Part shown: one piece after another, positions 39,722-54,618 of the stretch
How the letters are laid out: each line of letters begins with the position of its first letter
Numbering within the stretch: the first letter of the stretch is position 1
Source of the DNA: Cyprinodon diabolis
Taxonomy: Eukaryota; Chordata; Actinopteri; Cyprinodontiformes; Cyprinodontidae
Length of the DNA: 64,000 bases
Direction of reading: 5' to 3'
Assembly: GCA_030533445.1 (NCBI GenBank)
Contig: JARPUW010000286.1
Coordinates: forward strand, 100,621 to 164,620
Notes under the pieces: generated by a model
What the model was told of the DNA's origin: nothing
The model's database searches: none
The model's input: only the letters and a program-made list of their open reading frames with translations
Made by a program: the position numbers and the translations under genes

Positions 39722-42700
39722 AAGCTTGGAACCAAAAACATCTGCTCAAATCTACTTTATATTGTTAGTTTTCAGCTCTAGATGATTGCCAGAAAAGATC
39801 ATGGCTGTATCATTAATCGTTTGTCTGTTACAACTCCAGAGGCCAAAATGGCATTATCTCATTGTGAAAAGAGCCTTTTGGCCTCAGCTTCTGATTTGAA
39901 GCTTGGAACCAAAAACATCTGCTCAAATCTACTTTATATTGTTAGTTTTCAGCTCTAGATGATTGCCAGAAAAGATCATGGCTGTATCATTAATGGTTTG
40001 TCTGTTACAACTCCAGAGGCCAAAATGGCATTATCTCACTGTGAAAAGAGCGTTTTGGCCTCAACTTCTGATTTGAAGCTTGCAACCAAAAACATCTGCT
40101 CAAATCTACTTTATATTGTTAGTTTTCAGCTCTAGATGATTGCCAGAAAAGATCATGGCTGTATCATTAATGGTTTGTCTGTTACAACTCCAGAGGCCAA
40201 AATAGCATTATCTCACTGTGAAAAGAGCGTTTTGGCCTCAACATCTGATTTGAAGCTTGGAACCAAAAACATCTGCTCAAATCTACTTTATATTGTTAGT
40301 TTTCAGCTCTAGATGATTGCCAGAAAAGATCATGGCTGTATCATTAATGGTTTGTCTGTTACAACTCCAGAGGCCAAAATAGCATTATCTCACTGTGAAA
40401 AGAGCGTTTTGGCCTCAACATCTGATTTGAAGCTTGGAACCAAAAACATCTGCTCAAATCTACTTTATATTGTTAGTTTTCAGCTCTAGATGATTGCCAG
40501 AAAAGATCATGGCTGTATCATTAATGGTTTGTCTGTTACAACTCCAGAGGCCAAAATGGCATTATCTCACTGTGAAAAGAGCGTTTTGGCTGCAACCTTC
40601 TGATTTGAAGCTTGGAACCAAAAACATCTGCTCAAATCGACTTTATATTGTTAGTTTTCAGCTCTAGATGATTGCCAGAAAAGATCATGGCTGTATCATT
40701 AATGGTTTGTCTGTTACAACTCCAGAGGCCAAAATGGCATTATCTCACTGTGAAAAGAGCGTTTTGGCCTCAGCTTCTGATTTGAAGCTTGGAACCAAAA
40801 ACATCTGCTCAAATCTACTTTATATTGTTAGTTTTCAGCTCTAGATGATTGCCAGAAAAGATCATGGCTGTATCGTTAATGGTTTGTCTGTTACAACTCC
40901 AGAGGCCAAAATGGCATTATCTCACTGTGAAAAGAGCGTTTTGGCCTCAACCTTCTGATTTGAAGCTTGGAACCAAAAACATCTGCTCAAATCTACTTTA
41001 TATTGTTAGTTTTCAGCTCTAGATGATTGCCAGAAAAGATCATGGCTGTATCATTAATGGTTTGTCTGTTACAACTCCAGAGGCCAAAATAGCATTATCT
41101 CACTGTGAAAAGAGCGTTTTGGCCTCAACATCTGATTTGAAGCTTGGAACCAAAAACATCTGCTCAAATCTACTTTATATTGTTAGTTTTCAGCTCTAGA
41201 TGATTGCCAGAAAAGATCATGGCTGTATCATTAATGGTTTGTCTGTTACAACTCCAGAGGCCAAAATAGCATTATCTCACTGTGAAAAGAGCGTTTTGGC
41301 CTCAACATCTGATTTGAAGCTTGGAACCAAAAACATCTGCTCAAATCGACTTTATATTGTTAGTTTTCAGCTCTAGATGATTGCCAGAAAAGATCATGGC
41401 TGTATCATTAATGGTTTGTCTGTTACAACTCCAGAGGCCAAAATGGCATTATCTCACTGTGAAAAGAGCGTTTTGGCCTCAGCTTCTGATTTGAAGCTTG
41501 GAACCAAAAACATCTGCTCAAATCGACTTTATATTGTTAGTTTTCAGCTCTAGATGATTGCCAGAAAAGATCATGGCTGTATCATTAATGGTTTGTCTGT
41601 TACAACTCCAGAGGCCAAAATAGCATTATCTCACTGTGAAAAGAGCGTTTTGGCCTCAACATCTGATTTGAAGCTTGGAACCAAAAACATCTGCTCAAAT
41701 CTACTTTATATTGTTAGTTTTCAGCTCTAGATGATTGCCAGAAAAGATCATGGCTGTATCATTAATGGTTTGTCTGTTACAACTCCAGAGGCCAAAATGG
41801 CATTATCTCACTGTGAAAAGAGCGTTTTGGCTGCAACCTTCTGATTTGAAGCTTGGAACCAAAAACATCTGCTCAAATCTACTTTATATTGTTAGTTTTC
41901 AGCTCTAGATGATTGCCAGAAAAGATCATGGCTGTATCATTAATGGTTTGTCTGTTACAACTCCAGAGGCCAAAATAGCATTATCTCACTGTGAAAAGAG
42001 CGTTTTGGCCTCAACATCTGATTTGAAGCTTGGAACCAAAAACATCTGCTCAAATCTACTTTATATTGTTAGTTTTCAGCTCTAGATGATTGCCAGAAAA
42101 GATCATGGCTGTATCATTAATGGTTTGTCTGTTACAACTCCAGAGGCCAAAATAGCATTATCTCACTGTGAAAAGAGCGTTTTGGCCTCAACCTTCTGAT
42201 TTGAAGCTTGGAACCAAAAACATCTGCTCAAATCTACTTTATATTGTTAGTTTTCAGCTCTAGATGATTGCCAGAAAAGATCATGGCTGTATCATTAATG
42301 GTTTGTCTGTTACAACTCCAGAGACCAAAATAGCATTATCTCACTGTGAAAAGAGCATTTTGGCCTCAACATCTGATTTGAAGCTTGGAACCAAAAACAT
42401 CTGCTCAAATCTACTTTATATTGTTAGTTTTCAGCTCTAGATGATTGCCAGAAAAGATCATGGTTGTATCATTAATGGTTTGTCTGTTACAACTCCAGAG
42501 GCCAAAATAGCATTATCTCACTGTGAAAAGAGCGTTTTGGCCTCAACATCTGATTTGAAGCTTGGAACCAAAAACATCTGCTCAAATCGACTTTATATTG
42601 TTAGTTTTCAGCTCTAGATGATTGCCAGAAAAGATCATGGCTGTATCGTTAATGGTTTGTCTGTTACAACTCCAGAGGCCAAAATGGCATTATCTCACTG

Positions 42701-43089
42701 TGAAAAGAGCGTTTTGGCCTCAACCTTCTGATTTGAAGCTTGGAACCAAAAACATCTGCTCAAATCTACTTTATATTGTTAGTTTTCAGCTCTAGATGAT
42801 TGCCAGAAAAGATCATGGCTGTATCATTAATGGTTTGTCTGTTACAACTCCAGAGGCCAAAATAGCATTATCTCACTGTGAAAAGAGCATTTTGGCCTCA
42901 ACATCTGATTTGAAGCTTGGAACCAAAAACATCTGCTCAAATCTACTTTATATTGTTAGTTTTCAGCTCTAGATGATTGCCAGAAAAGATCATGGCTGTA
43001 TCATTAATGGTTTGTCTGTTACAACTCCAGAGGCCAAAATAGCATTATCTCACTGTGAAAAGAGCGTTTTGGCCTCAACATCTGATTTG
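39722..43089 (+). repeat. 19-monomer higher-order repeat, copy 2 (3,368 bp)
   Basis: It has the same start triple and the same overall order as copy 1. One subtype A monomer has been added after the C8 monomer, and one monomer lost near 42558, where a single unit with G32 and G91 stands in place of two. The total stays at 19 monomers. The A121 marker lies at 42324, 3,545 bp from its partner, as expected from the added unit. Confidence 0.8.
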
Positions 43090-46000
43090 AAGCTTGGAAC
43101 CAAAAACATCTGCTCAAATCTACTTTATATTGTTAGTTTTCAGCTCTAGATGATTGCCAGAAAAGATCATGGCTGTATCATTAATCGTTTGTCTGTTACA
43201 ACTCCAGAGGCCAAAATGGCATTATCTCATTGTGAAAAGAGCCTTTTGGCCTCAGCTTCTGATTTGAAGCTTGGAACCAAAAACATCTGCTCAAATCTAC
43301 TTTATATTGTTAGTTTTCAGCTCTAGATGATTGCCAGAAAAGATCATGGCTGTATCATTAATGGTTTGTCTGTTACAACTCCAGAGGCCAAAATGGCATT
43401 ATCTCACTGTGAAAAGAGCGTTTTGGCCTCAACTTCTGATTTGAAGCTTGCAACCAAAAACATCTGCTCAAATCTACTTTATATTGTTAGTTTTCAGCTC
43501 TAGATGATTGCCAGAAAAGATCATGGCTGTATCATTAATGGTTTGTCTGTTACAACTCCAGAGGCCAAAATAGCATTATCTCACTCTGAAAAGAGCGTTT
43601 TGGCCTCAACATCTGATTTGAAGCTTGGAACCAAAAACATCTGCTCAAATCTACTTTATATTGTTAGTTTTCAGCTCTAGATGATTGCCAGAAAAGATCA
43701 TGGCTGTATCATTAATGGTTTGTCTGTTACAACTCCAGAGGCCAAAATGGCATTATCTCACTGTGAAAAGAGCGTTTTGGCTGCAACCTTCTGATTTGAA
43801 GCTTGGAACCAAAAACATCTGCTCAAATCGACTTTATATTGTTAGTTTTCAGCTCTAGATGATTGCCAGAAAAGATCATGGCTGTATCATTAATGGTTTG
43901 TCTGTTACAACTCCAGAGGCCAAAATGGCATTATCTCACTGTGAAAAGAGCGTTTTGGCCTCAGCTTCTGATTTGAAGCTTGGAACCAAAAACATCTGCT
44001 CAAATCTACTTTATATTGTTAGTTTTCAGCTCTAGATGATTGCCAGAAAAGATCATGGCTGTATCGTTAATGGTTTGTCTGTTACAACTCCAAAGGCCAA
44101 AATGGCATTATCTCACTGTGAAAAGAGCGTTTTGGCCTCAACCTTCTGATTTGAAGCTTGGAACCAAAAACATCTGCTCAAATCTACTTTATATTGTTAG
44201 TTTTCAGCTCTAGATGATTGCCAGAAAAGATCATGGCTGTATCATTAATGGTTTGTCTGTTACAACTCCAGAGGCCAAAATAGCATTATCTCACTGTGAA
44301 AAGAGCGTTTTGGCCTCAACATCTGATTTGAAGCTTGGAACCAAAAACATCTGCTCAAATCTACTTTATATTGTTAGTTTTCAGCTCTAGATGATTGCCA
44401 GAAAAGATCATGGCTGTATCATTAATGGTTTGTCTGTTACAACTCCAGAGGCCAAAATAGCATTATCTCACTGTGAAAAGAGCGTTTTGGCCTCAACATC
44501 TGATTTGAAGCTTGGAACCAAAAACATCTGCTCAAATCGACTTTATATTGTTAGTTTTCAGCTCTAGATGATTGCCAGAAAAGATCATGGCTGTATCATT
44601 AATGGTTTGTCTGTTACAACTCCAGAGGCCAAAATGGCATTATCTCACTGTGAAAAGAGCGTTTTGGCCTCAGCTTCTGATTTGAAGCTTGGAACCAAAA
44701 ACATCTGCTCAAATCGACTTTATATTGTTAGTTTTCAGCTCTAGATGATTGCCAGAAAAGATCATGGCTGTATCATTAATGGTTTGTCTGTTACAACTCC
44801 AGAGGCCAAAATAGCATTATCTCACTGTGAAAAGAGCGTTTTGGCCTCAACATCTGATTTGAAGCTTGGAACCAAAAACATCTGCTCAAATCTACTTTAT
44901 ATTGTTAGTTTTCAGCTCTAGATGATTGCCAGAAAAGATCATGGCTGTATCATTAATGGTTTGTCTGTTACAACTCCAGAGGCCAAAATGGCATTATCTC
45001 ACTGTGAAAAGAGCGTTTTGGCCTCAGCTTCTGATTTGAAGCTTGGAACCAAAAACATCTGCTCAAATCGACTTTATATTGTTAGTTTTCAGCTCTAGAT
45101 GATTGCCAGAAAAGATCATGGCTGTATCATTAATGGTTTGTCTGTTACAACTCCAGAGGCCAAAATGGCATTATCTCACTGTGAAAAGAGCGTTTTGGCC
45201 TCAACCTTCTGATTTGAAGCTTGGAACCAAAAACATCTGCTCAAATCTACTTTATATTGTTAGTTTTCAGCTCTAGATGATTGCCAGAAAAGATCATGGC
45301 TGTATCATTAATGGTTTGTCTGTTACAACTCCAGAGGCCAAAATAGCATTATCTCACTGTGAAAAGAGCATTTTGGCCTCAACATCTGATTTGAAGCTTG
45401 GAACCAAAAACATCTGCTCAAATCTACTTTATATTGTTAGTTTTCAGCTCTAGATGATTGCCAGAAAAGATCATGGCTGTATCATTAATGGTTTGTCTGT
45501 TACAACTCCAGAGGCCAAAATAGCATTATCTCACTGTGAAAAGAGCGTTTTGGCCTCAACATCTGATTTGAAGCTTGGAACCAAAAACATCTGCTCAAAT
45601 CTACTTTATATTGTTAGTTTTCAGCTCTAGATGATTGCCAGAAAAGATCATGGCTGTATCATTAATGGTTTGTCTGTTACAACTCCAGAGGCCAAAATGG
45701 CATTATCTCACTGTGAAAAGAGCGTTTTGGCTGCAACCTTCTGATTTGAAGCTTGGAACCAAAAACATCTGCTCAAATCTACTTTATATTGTTAGTTTTC
45801 AGCTCTAGATGATTGCCAGAAAAAAGATCATGGTTGTATCATTAATGGTTTGTCTGTTACAACTCCAGAGGCCAAAATAGCATTATCTCACTGTGAAAAG
45901 AGCGTTTTGGCCTCAACATCTGATTTGAAGCTTGGAACCAAAAACATCTGCTCAAATCTACTTTATATTGTTAGTTTTCAGCTCTAGATGATTGCCAGAA

Positions 46001-47346
46001 AAGATCATGGCTGTATCATTAATGGTTTGTCTGTTACAACTCCAGAGGCCAAAATGGCATTATCTCACTGTGAAAAGAGCGTTTTGGCTGCAACCTTCTG
46101 ATTTGAAGCTTGGAACCAAAAACATCTGCTCAAATCGACTTTATATTGTTAGTTTTCAGCTCTAGATGATTGCCAGAAAAGATCATGGCTGTATCATTAA
46201 TGGTTTGTCTGTTACAACTCCAGAGGCCAAAATGGCATTATCTCACTGTGAAAAGAGCGTTTTGGCCTCAACCTTCTGATTTGAAGCTTGGAACCAAAAA
46301 CATCTGCTCAAATCTACTTTATATTGTTAGTTTTCAGCTCTAGATGATTGCCAGAAAAGATCATGGCTGTATCAATAATGGTTTGTCTGTTACAACTCCA
46401 GAGGCCAAAATAGCATTATCTCACTGTGAAAAGAGCATTTTGGCCTCAACATCTGATTTGAAGCTTGGAACCAAAAACATCTGCTCAAATCTACTTTATA
46501 TTGTTAGTTTTCAGCTCTAGATCATTGCCAGAAAAGATCATGGCTGTATCATTAATGGTTTGTCTGTTACAACTCCAGAGGCCAAAATAGCATTATCTCA
46601 CTGTGAAAAGAGCGTTTTGGCCTCAACATCTGATTTGAAGCTTGGAACCAAAAACATCTGCTCAAATCTACTTTATATTGTTAGTTTTCAGCTCTAGATG
46701 ATTGCCAGAAAAGATCATGGCTGTATCAATAATGGTTTGTCTGTTACAACTCCAGAGGCCAAAATAGCATTATCTCACTGTGAAAAGAGCATTTTGGCCT
46801 CAACATCTGATTTGAAGCTTGGAACCAAAAACATCTGCTCAAATCTACTTTATATTGTTAGTTTTCAGCTCTAGATGATTGCCAGAAAAGATCATGGCTG
46901 TATCATTAATGGTTTGTCTGTTACAACTCCAGAGGCCAAAATGGCATTATCTCACTGTGAAAAGAGCGTTTTGGCTGCAACCTTCTGATTTGAAGCTTGG
47001 AACCAAAAACATCTGCTCAAATCTACTTTATATTGTTAGTTTTCAGCTCTAGATGATTGCCAGAAAAGATCATGGCTGTATCATTAATGGTTTGTCTGTT
47101 ACAACTCCAGAGGCCAAAATAGCATTATCTCACTGTGAAAAGAGCGTTTTGGCCTCAACATCTGATTTGAAGCTTGGAACCAAAAACATCTGCTCAAATC
47201 TACTTTATATTGTTAGTTTTCAGCTCTAGATGATTGCCAGAAAAGATCATGGCTGTATCATTAATGGTTTGTCTGTTACAACTCCAGAGGCCAAAATAGC
47301 ATTATCTCACTGTGAAAAGAGCGTTTTGGCCTCAACATCTGATTTG
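43090..47346 (+). repeat. 24-monomer higher-order repeat, copy 1 (4,257 bp)
   Basis: Starts with the C97/T141/C154 monomer. Private markers C143 (CACTCTG at 43582) and CCAAAGG (44090) recur at exactly +4,257 (47839 and 48347). In place of the A121/T84 segment of the 19-monomer unit it carries the seven-monomer core at 45749-46992. Confidence 0.92.
45749..46992 (+). repeat. Seven-monomer core, copy 1
   Basis: The order is: six-A monomer with T84; X; C; A92 with A154; C63 (GATCATT); A92 with A154; X. The A92-C63-A92 trio is spaced exactly 177 bp per step. A shorter version without C63 and the second A92 monomer exists at 33690. Confidence 0.85.
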
Positions 47347-50300
47347 AAGCTTGGAACCAAAAACATCTGCTCAAATCTACTTTATATTGTTAGTTTTCAG
47401 CTCTAGATGATTGCCAGAAAAGATCATGGCTGTATCATTAATCGTTTGTCTGTTACAACTCCAGAGGCCAAAATGGCATTATCTCATTGTGAAAAGAGCC
47501 TTTTGGCCTCAGCTTCTGATTTGAAGCTTGGAACCAAAAACATCTGCTCAAATCTACTTTATATTGTTAGTTTTCAGCTCTAGATGATTGCCAGAAAAGA
47601 TCATGGCTGTATCATTAATGGTTTGTCTGTTACAACTCCAGAGGCCAAAATGGCATTATCTCACTGTGAAAAGAGCGTTTTGGCCTCAACTTCTGATTTG
47701 AAGCTTGCAACCAAAAACATCTGCTCAAATCTACTTTATATTGTTAGTTTTCAGCTCTAGATGATTGCCAGAAAAGATCATGGCTGTATCATTAATGGTT
47801 TGTCTGTTACAACTCCAGAGGCCAAAATAGCATTATCTCACTCTGAAAAGAGCGTTTTGGCCTCAACATCTGATTTGAAGCTTGGAACCAAAAACATCTG
47901 CTCAAATCTACTTTATATTGTTAGTTTTCAGCTCTAGATGATTGCCAGAAAAGATCATGGCTGTATCATTAATGGTTTGTCTGTTACAACTCCAGAGGCC
48001 AAAATGGCATTATCTCACTGTGAAAAGAGCGTTTTGGCTGCAACCTTCTGATTTGAAGCTTGGAACCAAAAACATCTGCTCAAATCGACTTTATATTGTT
48101 AGTTTTCAGCTCTAGATGATTGCCAGAAAAGATCATGGCTGTATCATTAATGGTTTGTCTGTTACAACTCCAGAGGCCAAAATGGCATTATCTCACTGTG
48201 AAAAGAGCGTTTTGGCCTCAGCTTCTGATTTGAAGCTTGGAACCAAAAACATCTGCTCAAATCTACTTTATATTGTTAGTTTTCAGCTCTAGATGATTGC
48301 CAGAAAAGATCATGGCTGTATCGTTAATGGTTTGTCTGTTACAACTCCAAAGGCCAAAATGGCATTATCTCACTGTGAAAAGAGCGTTTTGGCCTCAACC
48401 TTCTGATTTGAAGCTTGGAACCAAAAACATCTGCTCAAATCTACTTTATATTGTTAGTTTTCAGCTCTAGATGATTGCCAGAAAAGATCATGGCTGTATC
48501 ATTAATGGTTTGTCTGTTACAACTCCAGAGGCCAAAATAGCATTATCTCACTGTGAAAAGAGCGTTTTGGCCTCAACATCTGATTTGAAGCTTGGAACCA
48601 AAAACATCTGCTCAAATCTACTTTATATTGTTAGTTTTCAGCTCTAGATGATTGCCAGAAAAGATCATGGCTGTATCATTAATGGTTTGTCTGTTACAAC
48701 TCCAGAGGCCAAAATAGCATTATCTCACTGTGAAAAGAGCGTTTTGGCCTCAACATCTGATTTGAAGCTTGGAACCAAAAACATCTGCTCAAATCGACTT
48801 TATATTGTTAGTTTTCAGCTCTAGATGATTGCCAGAAAAGATCATGGCTGTATCATTAATGGTTTGTCTGTTACAACTCCAGAGGCCAAAATGGCATTAT
48901 CTCACTGTGAAAAGAGCGTTTTGGCCTCAGCTTCTGATTTGAAGCTTGGAACCAAAAACATCTGCTCAAATCGACTTTATATTGTTAGTTTTCAGCTCTA
49001 GATGATTGCCAGAAAAGATCATGGCTGTATCATTAATGGTTTGTCTGTTACAACTCCAGAGGCCAAAATAGCATTATCTCACTGTGAAAAGAGCGTTTTG
49101 GCCTCAACATCTGATTTGAAGCTTGGAACCAAAAACATCTGCTCAAATCTACTTTATATTGTTAGTTTTCAGCTCTAGATGATTGCCAGAAAAGATCATG
49201 GCTGTATCATTAATGGTTTGTCTGTTACAACTCCAGAGGCCAAAATGGCATTATCTCACTGTGAAAAGAGCGTTTTGGCCTCAGCTTCTGATTTGAAGCT
49301 TGGAACCAAAAACATCTGCTCAAATCGACTTTATATTGTTAGTTTTCAGCTCTAGATGATTGCCAGAAAAGATCATGGCTGTATCATTAATGGTTTGTCT
49401 GTTACAACTCCAGAGGCCAAAATGGCATTATCTCACTGTGAAAAGAGCGTTTTGGCCTCAACCTTCTGATTTGAAGCTTGGAACCAAAAACATCTGCTCA
49501 AATCTACTTTATATTGTTAGTTTTCAGCTCTAGATGATTGCCAGAAAAAGATCATGGCTGTATCATTAATGGTTTGTCTGTTACAACTCCAGAGGCCAAA
49601 ATAGCATTATCTCACTGTGAAAAGAGCATTTTGGCCTCAACATCTGATTTGAAGCTTGGAACCAAAAACATCTGCTCAAATCTACTTTATATTGTTAGTT
49701 TTCAGCTCTAGATGATTGCCAGAAAAGATCATGGCTGTATCATTAATGGTTTGTCTGTTACAACTCCAGAGGCCAAAATAGCATTATCTCACTGTGAAAA
49801 GAGCGTTTTGGCCTCAACATCTGATTTGAAGCTTGGAACCAAAAACATCTGCTCAAATCTACTTTATATTGTTAGTTTTCAGCTCTAGATGATTGCCAGA
49901 AAAGATCATGGCTGTATCATTAATGGTTTGTCTGTTACAACTCCAGAGGCCAAAATGGCATTATCTCACTGTGAAAAGAGCGTTTTGGCTGCAACCTTCT
50001 GATTTGAAGCTTGGAACCAAAAACATCTGCTCAAATCTACTTTATATTGTTAGTTTTCAGCTCTAGATGATTGCCAGAAAAAAGATCATGGTTGTATCAT
50101 TAATGGTTTGTCTGTTACAACTCCAGAGGCCAAAATAGCATTATCTCACTGTGAAAAGAGCGTTTTGGCCTCAACATCTGATTTGAAGCTTGGAACCAAA
50201 AACATCTGCTCAAATCTACTTTATATTGTTAGTTTTCAGCTCTAGATGATTGCCAGAAAAGATCATGGCTGTATCATTAATGGTTTGTCTGTTACAACTC

Positions 50301-51603
50301 CAGAGGCCAAAATGGCATTATCTCACTGTGAAAAGAGCGTTTGGCTGCAACCTTCTGATTTGAAGCTTGGAACCAAAAACATCTGCTCAAATCGACTTTA
50401 TATTGTTAGTTTTCAGCTCTAGATGATTGCCAGAAAAGATCATGGCTGTATCATTAATGGTTTGTCTGTTACAACTCCAGAGGCCAAAATGGCATTATCT
50501 CACTGTGAAAAGAGCGTTTTGGCCTCAACCTTCTGATTTGAAGCTTGGAACCAAAAACATCTGCTCAAATCTACTTTATATTGTTAGTTTTCAGCTCTAG
50601 ATGATTGCCAGAAAAGATCATGGCTGTATCAATAATGGTTTGTCTGTTACAACTCCAGAGGCCAAAATAGCATTATCTCACTGTGAAAAGAGCATTTTGG
50701 CCTCAACATCTGATTTGAAGCTTGGAACCAAAAACATCTGCTCAAATCTACTTTATATTGTTAGTTTTCAGCTCTAGATCATTGCCAGAAAAGATCATGG
50801 CTGTATCATTAATGGTTTGTCTGTTACAACTCCAGAGGCCAAAATAGCATTATCTCACTGTGAAAAGAGCGTTTTGGCCTCAACATCTGATTTGAAGCTT
50901 GGAACCAAAAACATCTGCTCAAATCTACTTTATATTGTTAGTTTTCAGCTCTAGATGATTGCCAGAAAAGATCATGGCTGTATCAATAATGGTTTGTCTG
51001 TTACAACTCCAGAGGCCAAAATAGCATTATCTCACTGTGAAAAGAGCATTTTGGCCTCAACATCTGATTTGAAGCTTGGAACCAAAAACATCTGCTCAAA
51101 TCTACTTTATATTGTTAGTTTTCAGCTCTAGATGATTGCCAGAAAAGATCATGGCTGTATCATTAATGGTTTGTCTGTTACAACTCCAGAGGCCAAAATG
51201 GCATTATCTCACTGTGAAAAGAGCGTTTTGGCTGCAACCTTCTGATTTGAAGCTTGGAACCAAAAACATCTGCTCAAATCTACTTTATATTGTTAGTTTT
51301 CAGCTCTAGATGATTGCCAGAAAAGATCATGGCTGTATCATTAATGGTTTGTCTGTTACAACTCCAGAGGCCAAAATAGCATTATCTCACTGTGAAAAGA
51401 GCGTTTTGGCCTCAACATCTGATTTGAAGCTTGGAACCAAAAACATCTGCTCAAATCTACTTTATATTGTTAGTTTTCAGCTCTAGATGATTGCCAGAAA
51501 AGATCATGGCTGTATCATTAATGGTTTGTCTGTTACAACTCCAGAGGCCAAAATAGCATTATCTCACTGTGAAAAGAGCGTTTTGGCCTCAACCTTCTGA
51601 TTT
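47347..51603 (+). repeat. 24-monomer higher-order repeat, copy 2 (4,257 bp)
   Basis: This matches copy 1 throughout. The differences I noticed are one extra A at 49545-49549, one missing T at 50340-50342, and the changed ending near 51594 where the two copies part. The matching tract extends slightly beyond both copies (42890-47336 against 47147-51593). Confidence 0.92.
50007..51249 (+). repeat. Seven-monomer core, copy 2
   Basis: Same seven-monomer order as at 45749, but one base shorter because a T is missing in the X monomer at 50340-50342. Confidence 0.85.
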
Positions 51604-54600
51604 GAAGCTTGGAACCAAAAACATCTGCTCAAATCTACTTTATATTGTTAGTTTTCAGCTCTAGATGATTGCCAGAAAAGATCATGGCTGTATCATTAAT
51701 GGTTTGTCTGTTACAACTCCAGAGACCAAAATAGCATTATCTCACTGTGAAAAGAGCATTTTGGCCTCAACATCTGATTTGAAGCTTGGAACCAAAAACA
51801 TCTGCTCAAATCTACTTTATATTGTTAGTTTTCAGCTCTAGATGATTGCCAGAAAAGATCATGGTTGTATCATTAATGGTTTGTCTGTTACAACTCCAGA
51901 GGCCAAAATAGCATTATCTCACTGTGAAAAGAGCGTTTTGGCCTCAACATCTGATTTGAAGCTTGGAACCAAAAACATCTGCTCAAATCGACTTTATATT
52001 GTTAGTTTTCAGCTCTAGATGATTGCCAGAAAAGATCATGGCTGTATCATTAATGGTTTGTCTGTTACAACTCCAGAGGCCAAAATGGCATTATCTCACT
52101 GTGAAAAGAGCGTTTTGGCCTCAGCTTCTGATTTGAAGCTTGGAACCAAAAACATCTGCTCAAATCGACTTTATATTGTTAGTTTTCAGCTCTAGATGAT
52201 TGCCAGAAAAGATCATGGCTGTATCATTAATGGTTTGTCTGTTACAACTCCAGAGGCCAAAATGGCATTATCTCACTGTGAAAAGAGCGTTTTGGCCTCA
52301 ACCTTCTGATTTGAAGCTTGGAACCAAAAACATCTGCTCAAATCTACTTTATATTGTTAGTTTTCAGCTCTAGATGATTGCCAGAAAAGATCATGGCTGT
52401 ATCATTAATGGTTTGTCTGTTACAACTCCAGAGGCCAAAATAGCATTATCTCACTGTGAAAAGAGCATTTTGGCCTCAACATCTGATTTGAAGCTTGGAA
52501 CCAAAAACATCTGCTCAAATCTACTTTATATTGTTAGTTTTCAGCTCTAGATGATTGCCAGAAAAGATCATGGCTGTATCATTAATGGTTTGTCTGTTAC
52601 AACTCCAGAGGCCAAAATAGCATTATCTCACTGTGAAAAGAGCGTTTTGGCCTCAACATCTGATTTGAAGCTTGGAACCAAAAACATCTGCTCAAATCTA
52701 CTTTATATTGTTAGTTTTCAGCTCTAGATGATTGCCAGAAAAGATCATGGCTGTATCATTAATGGTTTGTCTGTTACAACTCCAGAGGCCAAAATAGCAT
52801 TATCTCACTGTGAAAAGAGCATTTTGGCCTCAACATCTGATTTGAAGCTTGGAACCAAAAACATCTGCTCAAATCTACTTTATATTGTTAGTTTTCAGCT
52901 CTAGATGATTGCCAGAAAAGATCATGGCTGTATCATTAATGGTTTGTCTGTTACAACTCCAGAGGCCAAAATGGCATTATCTCACTGTGAAAAGAGCGTT
53001 TTGGCTGCAACCTTCTGATTTGAAGCTTGGAACCAAAAACATCTGCTCAAATCTACTTTATATTGTTAGTTTTCAGCTCTAGATGATTGCCAGAAAAGAT
53101 CATGGCTGTATCATTAATGGTTTGTCTGTTACAACTCCAGAGGCCAAAATAGCATTATCTCACTGTGAAAAGAGCGTTTTGGCCTCAACATCTGATTTGA
53201 AGCTTGGAACCAAAAACATCTGCTCAAATCTACTTTATATTGTTAGTTTTCAGCTCTAGATGATTGCCAGAAAAGATCATGGCTGTATCATTAATGGTTT
53301 GTCTGTTACAACTCCAGAGGCCAAAATAGCATTATCTCACTGTGAAAAGAGCGTTTTGGCCTCAACCTTCTGATTTGAAGCTTGGAACCAAAAACATCTG
53401 CTCAAATCTACTTTATATTGTTAGTTTTCAGCTCTAGATGATTGCCAGAAAAGATCATGGCTGTATCATTAATGGTTTGTCTGTTACAACTCCAGAGACC
53501 AAAATAGCATTATCTCACTGTGAAAAGAGCATTTTGGCCTCAACATCTGATTTGAAGCTTGGAACCAAAAACATCTGCTCAAATCTACTTTATATTGTTA
53601 GTTTTCAGCTCTAGATGATTGCCAGAAAAGATCATGGTTGTATCATTAATGGTTTGTCTGTTACAACTCCAGAGGCCAAAATAGCATTATCTCACTGTGA
53701 AAAGAGCGTTTTGGCCTCAACATCTGATTTGAAGCTTGGAACCAAAAACATCTGCTCAAATCGACTTTATATTGTTAGTTTTCAGCTCTAGATGATTGCC
53801 AGAAAAGATCATGGCTGTATCATTAATGGTTTGTCTGTTACAACTCCAGAGGCCAAAATGGCATTATCTCACTGTGAAAAGAGCGTTTTGGCCTCAGCTT
53901 CTGATTTGAAGCTTGGAACCAAAAACATCTGCTCAAATCGACTTTATATTGTTAGTTTTCAGCTCTAGATGATTGCCAGAAAAGATCATGGCTGTATCAT
54001 TAATGGTTTGTCTGTTACAACTCCAGAGGCCAAAATGGCATTATCTCACTGTGAAAAGAGCGTTTTGGCCTCAACCTTCTGATTTGAAGCTTGGAACCAA
54101 AAACATCTGCTCAAATCTACTTTATATTGTTAGTTTTCAGCTCTAGATGATTGCCAGAAAAGATCATGGCTGTATCATTAATGGTTTGTCTGTTACAACT
54201 CCAGAGGCCAAAATAGCATTATCTCACTGTGAAAAGAGCATTTTGGCCTCAACATCTGATTTGAAGCTTGGAACCAAAAACATCTGCTCAAATCTACTTT
54301 ATATTGTTAGTTTTCAGCTCTAGATGATTGCCAGAAAAGATCATGGCTGTATCATTAATGGTTTGTCTGTTACAACTCCAGAGGCCAAAATAGCATTATC
54401 TCACTGTGAAAAGAGCGTTTTGGCCTCAACATCTGATTTGAAGCTTGGAACCAAAAACATCTGCTCAAATCTACTTTATATTGTTAGTTTTCAGCTCTAG
54501 ATGATTGCCAGAAAAGATCATGGCTGTATCATTAATGGTTTGTCTGTTACAACTCCAGAGGCCAAAATGGCATTATCTCACTGTGAAAAGAGCGTTTTGG

Positions 54601-54618
54601 CTGCAACCTTCTGATTTG
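51604..54618 (+). repeat. Irregular units between core copies 2 and 3
   Basis: Seventeen monomers, with two A121 (GAGACC) monomers ten units apart (a at 51725 and 53498) followed each time by T84, G32 and C subtypes. It looks like a ten-monomer (1,773-bp) local duplication using the A121 context first seen at 38.8 and 42.3 kb. Confidence 0.65.
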
